Assembly: GCA_965371445.1 (NCBI GenBank)
Contig: CBDUYN010000003.1
Span: 71,541-135,540 of the forward strand
DNA from: DASWIG01 sp965371445
Lineage (GTDB): Bacteria; Acidobacteriota; Thermoanaerobaculia; Multivoradales; J023
Length of the DNA stretch: 64,000 nt
Direction of reading: 5' to 3'
The notes beneath the pieces are model-generated. The model searched no databases, was not told the DNA's origin, and saw nothing but the letters and a program-made list of their open reading frames with translations. The position numbers were made by a program, and so were the translations under genes. Positions 35,105-46,163 of the stretch are shown in pieces (the stretch's first letter is position 1; every line of letters starts with the position of its first letter).

Positions 35105-35659
35105 ATGTCAGAGCCCAAGAGATCGAACCGGGGTATCGGCTCCGTCCACCAGCAACTGAGAAACCGCCTGGCGGCCTTTCCTGCGCCCCTTTTGACGGCC
35201 CTTGCCGTCTTCGCGGCGCTGGCCGTGATTCCCCGCGCCGGCCTCGCCCAAGAGGCCGACGCGTCGAGCCCCGCGCTCCAGCTCTTCGAGGCCTTCTACG
35301 CCGAGATCGTAGGGGCCGCCGAAGACTCTCGCCTGCCGGCCGAGGCAGCGTCGAAGGCCAAGGACGTCCGGTTCGACCTGGAGCGGGACCTGATCCGCGC
35401 CGACGCTGAGATCGAGATCCTGAAGCTCGAGGTGGCACGGTTCACCGGCGAGCGCCAGGCCGAAGCGCTCGACGGCCTCCTCCACACCGTCGCCAAGAGA
35501 GAGAGGCGGATCTACGACCAGATCCAGCGGCTCGAAGAGCTCGCCGGAATGCCGGTCTGCCTCTCGGAGGAGAGGAGCGGCGAGAAAGAGGCCCAAAAAA
35601 AGCGCCGCTTCAACCTGACCTGGGAGCCGGAGGAGTTCGTCGACGACGTGCCGCCTTAG
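35105..35659 (+). CDS. Small exported or membrane-anchored coiled-coil protein
   Basis: 184 residues. A hydrophobic segment at ~29-45 (LLTALAVFAALAVIPRAGLA) is a signal peptide or anchor after a charged N-terminus. A helical periplasmic part follows (ERDLIRADAEIEILKLEVAR; VAKRERRIYDQIQRLEELAG). It lies 37 bases after the porin, so it is probably the last gene of the TRAP operon. No family recognised; it could be a stabiliser or unrelated. Confidence 0.75.
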   Translation: MSEPKRSNRGIGSVHQQLRNRLAAFPAPLLTALAVFAALAVIPRAGLAQEADASSPALQLFEAFYAEIVGAAEDSRLPAEAASKAKDVRFDLERDLIRADAEIEILKLEVARFTGERQAEALDGLLHTVAKRERRIYDQIQRLEELAGMPVCLSEERSGEKEAQKKRRFNLTWEPEEFVDDVPP

Positions 35660-35690
35660 GGCGGGGGGACCGTGACGCGTGCCCGGGCAC

Positions 35691-35720
35691 GTCCACCCGG
35701 GGTTAAAACCCCGGGTGGAC
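35691..35720. terminator. Bidirectional terminator-like palindrome between convergent genes
   Basis: A perfect 30-base palindrome with 14-base arms (GTCCACCCGGGGTT and its complement) and a 2-base centre. It sits between the end of the TRAP operon and the end of the minus-strand housekeeping operon. There is no clear T-run. Confidence 0.65.
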
Positions 35721-35774
35721 ATGCCGGCGCCGGGCGGACGTGCCGGCGCCCGACGACGACCGGCGTGCCCCGCC

Positions 35775-36518
35775 TCAGATCCCGAGCGCCAGGCGGTCGG
35801 CCAGGACCTTCGGCAGCCCGGAGCGGATGATGCGCTCCTGAGCTTTCTCGATCGCGTACTCGACGCGCTGCCAGCGGAGCGTCCGGGACTCGCTGTCGTA
35901 GGTGAAAAACGCCGCCCGCGGGTCGCGGTCGCGGGGCTGGCCGATCGAGCCGGGGTTCAAGAGGTAGCGCTTCCCCTCCTCCAGGGTGAGGGTGAAAGAG
36001 TCGTCCTGGACGACCGCCACCTCGATCCCCTTCGAGTGGAGGACAAAAAGCGACGGGATGTGGGTGTGGCCAAAAAAGATGACCTTGGCGTCGTAGTTGG
36101 AGAAAATCTCATAGGCGTCGTAGATCGAGAAGACGTAGGTGTCCTCGTCGAGCGGCGAGCCGTGACAGATCTCGAGCTCGTCGGTGATCTCCATGGGGCC
36201 CTTGGGGAGCTCGCGGACATAGCGGAGGTTGGCCGGCGTGAGCCGCTCGGTGGTCCACTTGGCCGCGGCGAGCGCCGGCTGGTTGAAGTTCGAGCCGTCC
36301 TCGAGCTCCGCCACCACCTTGTCGTGGTTGCCGCGGACGACGTGGACGACCCCTTCCATGTTCCGCACCGCCTCCACCACCTGGTTGGGACCGGCGCCGT
36401 AACCCACCAGGTCGCCAAGGACAAGGGTGGCGTCGAACTTCTTCCTCTTGACCCGGCGAAGGACGGCAGCAAAAGCGTCCCAGTTGCCGTGCATGTCGGA
36501 TAAGACTAGATACCGCAA
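35775..36518 (-). CDS. Calcineurin-like metallophosphoesterase (YfcE/diadenosine tetraphosphatase-like)
   Basis: 247 residues with all metal-binding motifs: SDMHGNWDAF, LGDLVGYGAGPNQVV, VRGNHDK, ICHGSP and FFGHTHIP. The GDxVGYG form is typical of a small cytoplasmic phosphodiesterase group; the substrate is unknown. LLNPGSIGQPRDRDPRAAF near the C-terminus is also a family hallmark. Its start overlaps the 3' end of the shikimate kinase gene by 13 bases, indicating coupling. Confidence 0.9.
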   Translation of the reverse strand: MRYLVLSDMHGNWDAFAAVLRRVKRKKFDATLVLGDLVGYGAGPNQVVEAVRNMEGVVHVVRGNHDKVVAELEDGSNFNQPALAAAKWTTERLTPANLRYVRELPKGPMEITDELEICHGSPLDEDTYVFSIYDAYEIFSNYDAKVIFFGHTHIPSLFVLHSKGIEVAVVQDDSFTLTLEEGKRYLLNPGSIGQPRDRDPRAAFFTYDSESRTLRWQRVEYAIEKAQERIIRSGLPKVLADRLALGI

Positions 36519-37021
36519 CTTCTCTCTCTCAGCCGGGCTGCGAGGCGCTCCGCCACCTGCGCGATGGGCTCCTCTGGCGCGATGGGAATCTCCAGGTCGG
36601 CAAGACGGTAGGCTGGAAGCCGCTCCTGGTAGAGCCTCCGTGCTTCCTCCAGGTCACGAAAGAGAGGGCGCGCCCTGCGGCCCTCTACTTCGATACGTTC
36701 CAGGATCGTGGCGAAGCTCGGGTGCAGCCAGACGCTCGTACCGAGCCCCCGGATCACCTCCCGGTTGCGCTCGAAGGTCATCGTTGCGCCGCCGGTCGCC
36801 ACGACCGCCTCGTCCAATCGCGCCGTCTCCTTCAAACAGGCATGCTCCAAGTCGCGAAAGCGGCTCTCCCCATAGAGCTCGAAGATCTCGCGGACGCTCT
36901 CTCCGGTCCGCTTCTCGATCTCCTGGTCGAGGTCCAGCAGGGGACAACCCAAGATCTCAGAGACCTTACCACCAACTGCCGTCTTTCCGGCACCCATGAA
37001 CCCGGTCAAATAGACGCGCAT
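36506..37021 (-). CDS. aroK: Shikimate kinase
   Basis: 171 residues. Walker A GFMGAGKTAVG at the N-terminus, DLDQEIEKRTGESVREIFEL (shikimate-binding Asp and helix), FRDLEHACLKE, VVATGGATMTFERN (shikimate-binding GG) and RPLF (lid arginine region). It phosphorylates shikimate in chorismate synthesis. Length matches AroK. It overlaps the phosphoesterase gene downstream and starts 35 bases after the MetS-like gene. Confidence 0.9.
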   Translation of the reverse strand: MRVYLTGFMGAGKTAVGGKVSEILGCPLLDLDQEIEKRTGESVREIFELYGESRFRDLEHACLKETARLDEAVVATGGATMTFERNREVIRGLGTSVWLHPSFATILERIEVEGRRARPLFRDLEEARRLYQERLPAYRLADLEIPIAPEEPIAQVAERLAARLRERSCGI

Positions 37022-37056
37022 CTCCGCAATTCGTCCCCGGGAGGGTCCCGGCGGCC

Positions 37057-37191
37057 CTAGGACGCGCTCTCCTCCGGCTCCGGCTCACGCCGCTTCTCGC
37101 GTCGTATCGCGTAAAGCACCAGCACCGCGAGGCCGCCCCACACCGCCCCGCAGACCACCACCATCGTCAGGATCGCCGTCGTCGTCATCAT
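37057..37191 (-). CDS. MetS-like small subunit of NSS transporter
   Basis: 44 residues with one membrane helix (TAILTMVVVCGAVWGGLAVL) and a short charged tail (AIRREKRREPEPEESAS). This is the pattern of the methionine/alanine importer small subunit family (MetS), which accompanies NSS-type amino-acid importers such as MetP. Its ATG (37189-37191) lies one base after the transporter's TGA (37193-37195). An ATG one codon later is the alternative start. Position and sequence agree, so the assignment is fairly safe despite the size. Confidence 0.75.
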   Translation of the reverse strand: MMTTTAILTMVVVCGAVWGGLAVLVLYAIRREKRREPEPEESAS

Positions 37192-37192
37192 G

Positions 37193-38650
37193 TCAAGTCC
37201 CCTTTTCCGCGGTCCCCGAGAAGCGCACGAGGAACCGGTTCAAGGCGAGGAGCGCTACCAGAGCCACCGCCCATTGCACAAGCACGGTCCCGACGCTGAA
37301 AGGCTTCCAGGGATTGAGCCAGCCCTCGGGATCCCAGCCCCGGGCCTCCCAGAGCCACCAGATCATCAGCGTCACCGCCTCGACCGGCACCAGGACGCCG
37401 ACGACGACGACCCACCAGCGGCCGATCGGCAGATCGCAGCCCTCCTGGTTGACCACCTCCCGCCGTAGGCGCTCGACGCCGAACTTGATGGCGGCGATTG
37501 CGAAAAAGAGGCCCGAGAGCATGAGCCCGACCCCCCAGACCCAGTCCTGGTTCTGGAAGACCGGCATGTAGAGCGCCGACGGCATCCCCAGGACAAAAGC
37601 GGCGCCGAGCACACCGAGGATCGCCGTCCGGCGCTTGAGGCCGGCGTCGATCAGCACCCGGGTCGCCAGCTCCAGCATCGAGATCAGGCTCGTCAGGGCG
37701 GCAAACGAGAGGGCGAGGAAGAAAAGCACCATGAAAAAGCCGCCGCCGGGCATCTCGGAGAACAGCTGCGGCATCCAGATGAAGGTCAGCCCCTCGTTGC
37801 CGGCACCGACGATCTCGGCCTGAGCTCCGGGGTTGATCGCGAAGACCGTGCACAGCACCATGATCCCCGCCAGAAGCGATATCGAGTTGTTGCCGAAACC
37901 GATCAGGAAGGCGTTTAGGGGCACGTCCTCACGGACACGCATGTAGACGGCGTAGGTCAGGATCAACCCCCAGCCGGCGCCCGTGTCCCAGGCGTTCTGG
38001 GTCAGCGCTTCGAGCCAGATGCGGGGGCTCTTGAGATCGCTCCAATGGGGCGTGAAGAGGAAGTCGAGCCCCTTCGAGGCCCCCGGCAGGGTCACGGCCC
38101 GCACCGCGAGGACGACGACCAGGAGCGCCAGGGTCGGGATCAGGATTTTCGCCACCCTTTCGATGCCCCGCACCCCGAACCACACGACGGCGCCGCCCAG
38201 GGCCAGGGCGAGGAAATGGGTTAGGAGCGACTTCGGGGTGCCCGCGAACGACGTCCACAGCGACTCGGCCGCCGACTTGTCCGCGAGGCCGCCTTGGAGC
38301 GACGCGGCCAGGTAGCGGAAGCACCAGCCGGTCACCACCGAGTAATAGAACATGATGGCCGTCGCGCACAGCGCCACCCAGCCGCCCATCCACGCCGTGC
38401 CGCGTCCACCCAGCTTGACGAACGCGCCGAGGGTGCCGCGCCGCGCCCGCTTGCCGAAGGAGAACTCTACGATCATGAGCGGCACCGACCACAGCAACAG
38501 GAAGACCACCCAGGCGACCAGGAAGCTGCCGCCGCCGTTCGAGGCCGCGACCCTGGGAAAACGCCAGATGTTGCCCGTACCCACCGCCATGCCCAGGGTG
38601 GCAAGGATCAACCCCCATCGGCTGCTGAACTCTTCGACTTTCTGGCTCAT
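37193..38650 (-). CDS. Sodium-dependent NSS-family amino-acid transporter
   Basis: 485 residues, about 11-12 membrane helices. It starts with the NSS hallmark WGLILATLGMAVGTGNIWRF (Na+ sites and unwound TM1). Other family parts are NAWDTGAGWGLILTYAVYM and LIGFGNNSISLLAGIMVLCT, and SFAALTSLISMLELATRVLI (TM8 Na+ site). It imports an amino acid with Na+; with the MetS-like partner, methionine or alanine is plausible. Its ATG overlaps the TGA of thiE. Confidence 0.93.
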   Translation of the reverse strand: MSQKVEEFSSRWGLILATLGMAVGTGNIWRFPRVAASNGGGSFLVAWVVFLLLWSVPLMIVEFSFGKRARRGTLGAFVKLGGRGTAWMGGWVALCATAIMFYYSVVTGWCFRYLAASLQGGLADKSAAESLWTSFAGTPKSLLTHFLALALGGAVVWFGVRGIERVAKILIPTLALLVVVLAVRAVTLPGASKGLDFLFTPHWSDLKSPRIWLEALTQNAWDTGAGWGLILTYAVYMRVREDVPLNAFLIGFGNNSISLLAGIMVLCTVFAINPGAQAEIVGAGNEGLTFIWMPQLFSEMPGGGFFMVLFFLALSFAALTSLISMLELATRVLIDAGLKRRTAILGVLGAAFVLGMPSALYMPVFQNQDWVWGVGLMLSGLFFAIAAIKFGVERLRREVVNQEGCDLPIGRWWVVVVGVLVPVEAVTLMIWWLWEARGWDPEGWLNPWKPFSVGTVLVQWAVALVALLALNRFLVRFSGTAEKGT

Positions 38651-39279
38651 CCTGCCTCCGCCGCGATCTTGAGCAGTCGTCTGGCGTTTCTCGCGATCTC
38701 CGCCGGGGCGCCCAGAGCGCCGATCAGCGCCACGGCGTCGGCCCCCGAACGCAGGACCTCGGCGACATCCTCGGCCGCGATCCCTCCGATCGCCACCAGG
38801 GCCTTGCCACGTACCCAGCCGCGGGCCCGCCCCAGCAGCTCCAGCCCGACCACCGGATCGGGCCGCGCCTTCGAGCGCGTCGCAAAGATCGGTCCCAGGG
38901 CGAGGACGTCGACGTCGTCGTCGGCCGCGGCCTCGCGCAACTGGGCCCCGCCGTGGGTCGAGCGGCCGATCAGGGTCCCGCTCCCCAACAAGCGCCGCGC
39001 CGCGGACGGCTCGAGGTCTTCCTGCCCCAGGTGGACTCCGGCGACCGGCAGGAGCGCCGCCAGGTCGACCCGGTCGTTGACCCAGAGCGCCGCCGAGGAC
39101 CCTTCCAGGCGCCGCAGGCTCTGCTCGACGAGCGAGTAGGCCTCGGCGCCCGAAGCGCCCTTGGCACGGACTTGAATCCAGCCGACGCCGGCCTCGGCGA
39201 GGGCTTCGACGGCGGCCGGGAGCGCGGCGCTACCGAGACGGTCACGGTCGGCGACGGCATAGATCCTCGGAATCTCCAT
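38647..39279 (-). CDS. thiE: Thiamine-phosphate synthase
   Basis: 210 residues, a TIM-barrel ThiE: IYAVADRDRLG, WIQVRAKGASGAEAYSLVEQ, LWVNDRVDLAALLPVAGVHL, LIGRSTHGGAQLREA, VLALGPIFATRSK and ALVAIGGIAAEDVAEVLRSG. It couples HMP-PP and THZ-P to thiamine phosphate. The family motif GPIFxTxTK is present as GPIFATRSK. It lies 18 bases after accC and overlaps the NSS gene (ATGA). Confidence 0.88.
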   Translation of the reverse strand: MEIPRIYAVADRDRLGSAALPAAVEALAEAGVGWIQVRAKGASGAEAYSLVEQSLRRLEGSSAALWVNDRVDLAALLPVAGVHLGQEDLEPSAARRLLGSGTLIGRSTHGGAQLREAAADDDVDVLALGPIFATRSKARPDPVVGLELLGRARGWVRGKALVAIGGIAAEDVAEVLRSGADAVALIGALGAPAEIARNARRLLKIAAEAG

Positions 39280-39297
39280 ACGCGGACCGCCGCCACC

Positions 39298-40665
<1,368 letters not shown>

Positions 40666-40683
40666 CGAGTCGACGCCGGCAGC

Positions 40684-41190
<507 letters not shown>

Positions 41191-41241
41191 TTTGCCTTCC
41201 TCGGATCGGAAAGTGGCGTTTTGAAGAGCCGCCACCGGGCT

Positions 41242-41595
41242 CTAGAGGTCGTCCTCAAAAAGAAGCGCCGAGCGCCGAAGCTCGAAACGCGCCTTGCCGG
41301 TGCTCGAACCGGACTCCAGGACGAGGAGCAGGAAGTAGTCCGCGGTCACCGCGCTGACCATCATGATCAGACGGTCGGTGATGATCGAAAGGTGACGCAC
41401 GGATCCGACCGACAGCTCCTGGTGATTTTGCGAAATCGCCCGGACCTGCGTCATCAACTCTGCGGAAAGGACTTCCAGGTCAACGTCGGAGCTCGTGGCG
41501 ACCGACTCAACCTGTATGCCGTCGCGAGCGACAAGGGAAAGCGCCAGAGCGCCTTCGATGCGGCTGGAGATCTCTTTCAGGCGATCAACGAACAT
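41242..41595 (-). CDS. Roadblock/LC7-domain protein
   Basis: 117 residues with a roadblock fold: RLKEISSRIEGALALSLVAR, DGIQVESVATSSDVDLEVLS, LSIITDRLIMMVSAVTADYF and LLVLESGSSTGKARFELRRS. Such proteins (MglB-like) are partners of small Ras-like GTPases, but no GTPase gene is nearby. ATG 41595 follows AGGTGA and lies within the end of the TPR gene; an in-frame GTG at 41604 is possible. Confidence 0.8.
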   Translation of the reverse strand: MFVDRLKEISSRIEGALALSLVARDGIQVESVATSSDVDLEVLSAELMTQVRAISQNHQELSVGSVRHLSIITDRLIMMVSAVTADYFLLLVLESGSSTGKARFELRRSALLFEDDL

Positions 41596-43309
41596 GGGCT
41601 TCACCTGTCGATTTGCGGAGATGTTGGAGATAACGCCCGAGCACCATGACCTTTTTTGAGGTCAGGCCCTCAGGAATCCGACCTTCGACACCAGTTCCTT
41701 CCAGAAGCTTCTCGGCGGTGACGGCTCCGGGGATCCTCCACCGAATCTGCTCGAGACCGCTCAGGGCCATCGAATTGTTGGGCTCGTGACGCAGGACCAG
41801 GCGGAAGATCTTTTCAGCCTCCTCAAAGTGACCCTGCTTGAGATAGAGCTCACCCAGGGTCGCCGTAGCCGGCTCCGTAACCGTTTCGGAGTCGTCAGCC
41901 GGCTCTTGGCGAGCCGGTGCTGCTTCGACGACCGGCGCCACTTCGACGACCGGCTCGGGCTCGGCCGCCGGTAGCTCTGGGGCCATCTCCGGAGCTTCCA
42001 GGGTCGGCTCCGGCGGGGGCTGCGCGTCCGCGGCGGGTAGGGCCTCCGCTTCCGGCTCCGGCAAAGCCTCCGGCTCCGGCAAAGCCGCCTCGGCCTCGGA
42101 GAGCAAAGCGTCCGCAGAGCCGGCTTCGGGCTCCGGCGATCCTCCCGAGAGGTCCCAGAGGTCGTCCAAGATTCCGTCCGAGGGACCTGCCGCCGACAGC
42201 AAACCGAGATCGAGATCGAAGATGTCCCCGGGTGAAGCCGCCGGTTCCGGAGGTGGACCGAGATCGAAGATGTCGTCGGAGGCCGACGCGGCCGGCGACG
42301 TAGGTTCCGGCTCGGCCGGCGGGGCAGGAGCGGCCGGCAGCGCAGGCGGAGCCTCGAGGTCGAACACAGGCTCCTCCGCCGGCGGAGGCGGCTCGTCGAG
42401 GGCCACCGGCGCCGCCTCGAAGTCGAACACCGGCTCGCCGGCCACCGGAGGAGGCTCGTCGAGGGCCACCGGCGCAGGCGGAGCCTCGAGGTCGAACACC
42501 GGCTCGCCGGCCACCGGAGGCGGCTCGTCGAGGGCCACCGGCGCTGGCGGAGCCTGGAGGTCGAACACCGGCTCGTCCACCGGCGGCGGAGCTTCCAGGT
42601 CGAACACCGGCTCCGCGGCCACCGGCTCTTCGATCGTCAGCGGCGGCGCGGGAGCCCCCGGGTCGAGCACGCCGTCGCCCGCCGGCTCCTGGGAGAGGGA
42701 AAGCAGCGGCTCGTCCTGTGGCGCCATCGTCAAGGGCTCCTCCGGCGGCCCCGGCGGTGCCGCCTTCACCTCTTCGGGGGCGTCCGCGGCCTGGAGGGTC
42801 TCGAATGCGACAGGATCGGCTACCAGAGCCGGCGCCGCGCCTTCCGGAGCGGCGGCCGGCGGTGCCGCGGTCGGCGGCGCCGACGAACCTGAACGGAGGC
42901 TCACCAGCCACTCCTCGAGACTGGCCAGATCGGGGTCGGCCTCGTTCAAGAGCTTGTAGAGGTCGAGGCGTTCGCCGGCCTTCGCGGCATCGCCCGCCTG
43001 GAGGTAGATCTCCAGGAGGAGCTTGTTGGCCACGATGTGGGCCGGATCCCGGCCGATGACGCTCTCCAGGGCCTCGGCCGCCGCGTCGAGCTCTCCGAGC
43101 TCGAAATGACAGCGACCGAGCGACACGAGGCCCGAGAGGTCGTTGGGGCGAAGCGACAGCGCTTTTTTCAGCACGTCGATGGCCTCGAGATGCCGGGCGT
43201 GCTTGCGGTACTCGTCGGCCAGCTGCAGGTAGACCCGCGAGCCGGGGTCCTTTTCCCAACTATGTTGGAGGTCGGTCAGGCGGGTGCTGGTGGGACCGAG
43301 ATCTGCCAT
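41585..43309 (-). CDS. TPR protein with long Pro/Glu-rich repetitive linker
   Basis: 574 residues. Three TPR-like units at ~10-120 (SRVYLQLADEYRKHARHLEA; LSGLVSLGRCHFELGELDAA; IVANKLLLEIYLQAGDAAKA). Then a ~350-residue disordered acidic Pro/Ala/Glu region contains near-identical units such as EPVFDLEAPPAPVALDEPPP. A final TPR (LGELYLKQGHFEEAEKIFRL) comes near the C-terminus. The linker units (nucleotides ~42340-42620) are recent tandem duplications. It overlaps the roadblock gene; the pair may form one complex, as TPR/roadblock partners do in cell-polarity systems, but that is inference. Confidence 0.85.
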   Translation of the reverse strand: MADLGPTSTRLTDLQHSWEKDPGSRVYLQLADEYRKHARHLEAIDVLKKALSLRPNDLSGLVSLGRCHFELGELDAAAEALESVIGRDPAHIVANKLLLEIYLQAGDAAKAGERLDLYKLLNEADPDLASLEEWLVSLRSGSSAPPTAAPPAAAPEGAAPALVADPVAFETLQAADAPEEVKAAPPGPPEEPLTMAPQDEPLLSLSQEPAGDGVLDPGAPAPPLTIEEPVAAEPVFDLEAPPPVDEPVFDLQAPPAPVALDEPPPVAGEPVFDLEAPPAPVALDEPPPVAGEPVFDFEAAPVALDEPPPPAEEPVFDLEAPPALPAAPAPPAEPEPTSPAASASDDIFDLGPPPEPAASPGDIFDLDLGLLSAAGPSDGILDDLWDLSGGSPEPEAGSADALLSEAEAALPEPEALPEPEAEALPAADAQPPPEPTLEAPEMAPELPAAEPEPVVEVAPVVEAAPARQEPADDSETVTEPATATLGELYLKQGHFEEAEKIFRLVLRHEPNNSMALSGLEQIRWRIPGAVTAEKLLEGTGVEGRIPEGLTSKKVMVLGRYLQHLRKSTGEAHVR

Positions 43310-43468
43310 TCCATCTTCCGTCCGGGATCCATGGATCCGTGTTGCCCTACGAGGGTAAGAGGTCGAAACCACGAATCTGAAGATTATAGGAGATCCATCC
43401 TGAGAGTACAATCGCCCGCGGCGCGAACGTCCTCTCTTCGAGACACGGTTGCGGCTAGAATCGAGGCC

Positions 43469-44884
43469 ATGAAGAACATCCTCGTCCTCGGCGCCGGTCA
43501 GAGCGCTACTTTCCTGATCCGATACCTTCTCGAAAACGCCCAGGAGCGCGGCTGGTTCGTGACGGTCGGCGACCTCGACCTCGGCCTCGCGGCGGAGGCC
43601 GTCGACGGCCACCCGTGCGGCCACGCCATCCCCTTCGACGTCAACGACGTCGAGCTGCGCGACTCCCAGGTGTCGCGTGCCGCTCTGGTCGTCAACCTCC
43701 TGCCGCAGTACTTCCAGCCCGTCGTGGCCAACGACTGTCTGCGCCACGGCTGTCACATGATTTCCGTCTCCTACATGGACCGGCGCATGGTCGATATGGC
43801 CCCCGAGGCGGAACGCAAAGGCGTCCTGCTGCTGACCGAGATGGGGCTCGACCCCGGCATCGACATCATGTCGGCGATGGCGATCATCGCCCGGGTGCGC
43901 GCCGCGGGCGGTACGATCGAGAGCCTCGAGTCCTACGGCTCCGGGGTCCCCGCGCCCGAGGTCGACTCCAATCCGCTGCGCTACTGCCTCACCTGGAACC
44001 CGCGCAACGTCGCCATGGCCGGCGAGCAGGGTGCCCAGTACCTCGACAAGGGCAAGATCAAGATCGTCCCTTGGCACCAGCTGTTTCACCACTCCTGGCC
44101 CAAGGAGGTGCCGGAGCTCGAGACGATGGAGGCCTACCCCAACCGCGATTCACTCGCCTATCGCGAGAAATTCGGCGTCCACGACGTCCACACCATGATC
44201 CGCGGCACGCTGCGCTATCCCGGCTGGAGCGAGACCTGGCACCAGATTGTGCGCCTCGGCCTGCCCAACGAGTCGATCGCCATTCCAAACCTCGCCGAGC
44301 GCAGCTTCGCGGAGATCGTCGAGATGTTCCTGCCGCAGACCATCTCCGGCTCGAGCCTCGCCTGGCGGGTGGCCAACTACCTCCAGATCTCGATGACCGG
44401 CCGGATCATGGAGAACTTCCGCTGGCTCGGCCTTTTCGACAAAGAGCCCGCCGGGATCGAAGGGAGGACCGCCGCCGACGCGCTGATCTGGATGCTCACG
44501 ACGAAGCTCGCGCTGCCTCCCGAGGGCCGCGACGTGATCATCATCCTGCACGACTTCGTCGCGCGCTACGGCGAAGAGGACGGACGCCGGGAACGCATCA
44601 CCTCGGCGCTCGTCCACTACGGCGAGCCCGGCGGCCCGACCGCCATGTCGCGAACCGTGGGCCTTCCCGCCGGAATCGCCGCCAAGCTCATCCTGACTGG
44701 CGAGCTGCCGCTCACCGGCTGCCACATCCCCGTCCACCCGGCGATCTACGAGCCGATCCTGGCTGAGCTCGCCGCGAGGGGCCTCGCTTTCGACGAGAAG
44801 ACCGTCGACCTCGAAGGCGAGGAGCTGCCGCGCCGCAAGACCTGGACGCCGGGCGCCATGACCACCGTCCCCGAAGAGAAATAG
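43469..44884 (+). CDS. Saccharopine dehydrogenase family protein
   Basis: 471 residues. A Rossmann N-terminus (ILVLGAGQSATFLIRYLLEN) precedes the saccharopine-reductase pattern: RAALVVNLLPQYFQPVVAND, MISVSYMDRRMVDMAPEAER, LTEMGLDPGIDIMSAMAIIA, YGSGVPAPEVDSNPLRYCLT and VHDVHTMIRGTLRYPGWSET. Such enzymes reduce imines between lysine/aminoadipate-type substrates. The exact reaction is not certain. ATG 43469 starts the Rossmann strand directly; longer in-frame starts overlap the divergent TPR gene. Confidence 0.88.
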   Translation: MKNILVLGAGQSATFLIRYLLENAQERGWFVTVGDLDLGLAAEAVDGHPCGHAIPFDVNDVELRDSQVSRAALVVNLLPQYFQPVVANDCLRHGCHMISVSYMDRRMVDMAPEAERKGVLLLTEMGLDPGIDIMSAMAIIARVRAAGGTIESLESYGSGVPAPEVDSNPLRYCLTWNPRNVAMAGEQGAQYLDKGKIKIVPWHQLFHHSWPKEVPELETMEAYPNRDSLAYREKFGVHDVHTMIRGTLRYPGWSETWHQIVRLGLPNESIAIPNLAERSFAEIVEMFLPQTISGSSLAWRVANYLQISMTGRIMENFRWLGLFDKEPAGIEGRTAADALIWMLTTKLALPPEGRDVIIILHDFVARYGEEDGRRERITSALVHYGEPGGPTAMSRTVGLPAGIAAKLILTGELPLTGCHIPVHPAIYEPILAELAARGLAFDEKTVDLEGEELPRRKTWTPGAMTTVPEEK

Positions 44885-44924
44885 CCACACGGCCCCGAAT
44901 CGAGGGCCACCCAGAGCAGGTTCC

Positions 44925-45149
44925 TCAGCCGTAGAGACGGTAAAAAAAGTCCCTTGAAGGGACGTGAATCGCCGCCAGTACCTTCAAGAGGTCCGTGACG
45001 CGAATCAGGTTGGGGCCGTGGACCAGCCGGCTCAGCCGGCTGTCGCTCCAGCCACAGCGCCCCGCCACCTCGCTTTGCGTGAAGAGCGAGCCTTCGACCA
45101 GCGTCCGCAGAAGCTTCCGGGTCCGCTCTTGCTCGGCGTCGACTCTCAT
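44925..45149 (-). CDS. Short XRE-like HTH protein
   Basis: 74 residues: LLRTLVEGSLFTQSEVAGRC, GWSDSRLSRLVHGPNLIRVT, DLLKVLAAIHVPSRDFFYRL. It is a bare helix-turn-helix resembling the N-termini of the regulator at 25068-26405 and the protein at 27201-27626, including the FFxxLY ending. It may act as a small repressor. Confidence 0.65.
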   Translation of the reverse strand: MRVDAEQERTRKLLRTLVEGSLFTQSEVAGRCGWSDSRLSRLVHGPNLIRVTDLLKVLAAIHVPSRDFFYRLYG

Positions 45150-45595
45150 ACGGGTACGCTAGCCGCGACGGGTGGGCAGGTCAAACCTCTGTACAAGCTC
45201 CGCATGGGTCGAGGCTTCCGGTCTACTTACTCGTCGTCTGGATGACGCCGTCCCAGCCGGGAGGCGGCTCGCGGCGGTGCTCGAGGATGTGGGGCTAGGC
45301 TCGAAGCCCGCGCCGTCGGCGTCGCGGCGGTCCCAGTGGCAGACCTCGACCTGCGGGGCATCCTCCGCGTCCTCGACGAGCCGGACGATCGCCGCGGCAG
45401 CCGCCGTCGGGATGCCGTCGAGCAGCAGCAGGACGAGGCGCGAGAAGAGGTGGTGATCTTCCGCCACGGGAATTGCCGTCCGAGGATTCGTCTTCCGAAG
45501 GTCGACTTCAATGATGAAAAACCCGAGAAGCCCAGAACAAACCCAAGGGTCGTCCGTAAAACAGGGACGAGGGGTCGTGGACGAACGGAGATGAT
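45150..45595. other. Region with a possible frameshifted minus-strand gene
   Basis: On the minus strand from about 45467, FSRLVLLLLDGIPTAAAAAI, VRLVEDAEDAPQVEVCHW and DRRDADGAGFEP look coding. HILEHRREPPPGWDGVIQTT-stop follows in another frame, suggesting one frameshift near 45300. No family recognised, no clear ribosome site. Nothing else is seen in this interval. Confidence 0.3.
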
Positions 45596-46102
45596 ATGAA
45601 GAACGATATGTTGGATCTCGCGGTGAGCCTCGACCCAGGGAAGCCCGGCATCGAGCGTTTCCGCTTCTTTCCCGGCGAAGCCGGCCGCGAAGACTGTGAT
45701 GAGAGAGGGAACCTCACCCTGAATTCGAACGGCCACCGCGTCGCCTTCGCTCCCTATCGCCGTCGGGGAACGACGCCGATGATGCGCTTCGTCGGCCTCC
45801 ACCTCTGGCCCCAAGCAACGACCTGCGACACCGAAGTGACGAGGACCGGCCGACCGCGTTTCCGTCCGCTAGGTGGCGACTGGGAAGAGGCCCCGTTCTC
45901 TGTAGAGCTCGCGGAAGGCCAACTCCTCGTCACGGCTCAAGACGAGGCTGCCGGCGGCTGGGAGTACACCCTCGTCGTCGAGTACCAGGGCTCGACCTAC
46001 AGCGACGTCGCACAAAGCGTCCTGACGTTTCGCGAGCCGCTCCGGACGTCTCCAGGCAGAGCAGAAGACGACCAACCCGTCGCGATTTTCAAGGCCGCCT
46101 GA
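45596..46102 (+). CDS. Hypothetical protein
   Basis: 168 residues, cytoplasmic, beta-rich (LTLNSNGHRVAFAPYRRRG; MMRFVGLHLWPQATTCDTEV; PFSVELAEGQLLVTAQDEA; WEYTLVVEYQGSTYSDVAQS). CGGAGATGAT precedes the ATG. The pattern of a single beta-sandwich-like domain is all that can be said; no family recognised. Confidence 0.65.
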   Translation: MKNDMLDLAVSLDPGKPGIERFRFFPGEAGREDCDERGNLTLNSNGHRVAFAPYRRRGTTPMMRFVGLHLWPQATTCDTEVTRTGRPRFRPLGGDWEEAPFSVELAEGQLLVTAQDEAAGGWEYTLVVEYQGSTYSDVAQSVLTFREPLRTSPGRAEDDQPVAIFKAA

Positions 46103-46163
46103 GCCCACCCCGATACCGGAGCTGATGGGCAAGCCTTGTTTCACCGGCCACCGCGAGGCGAGC

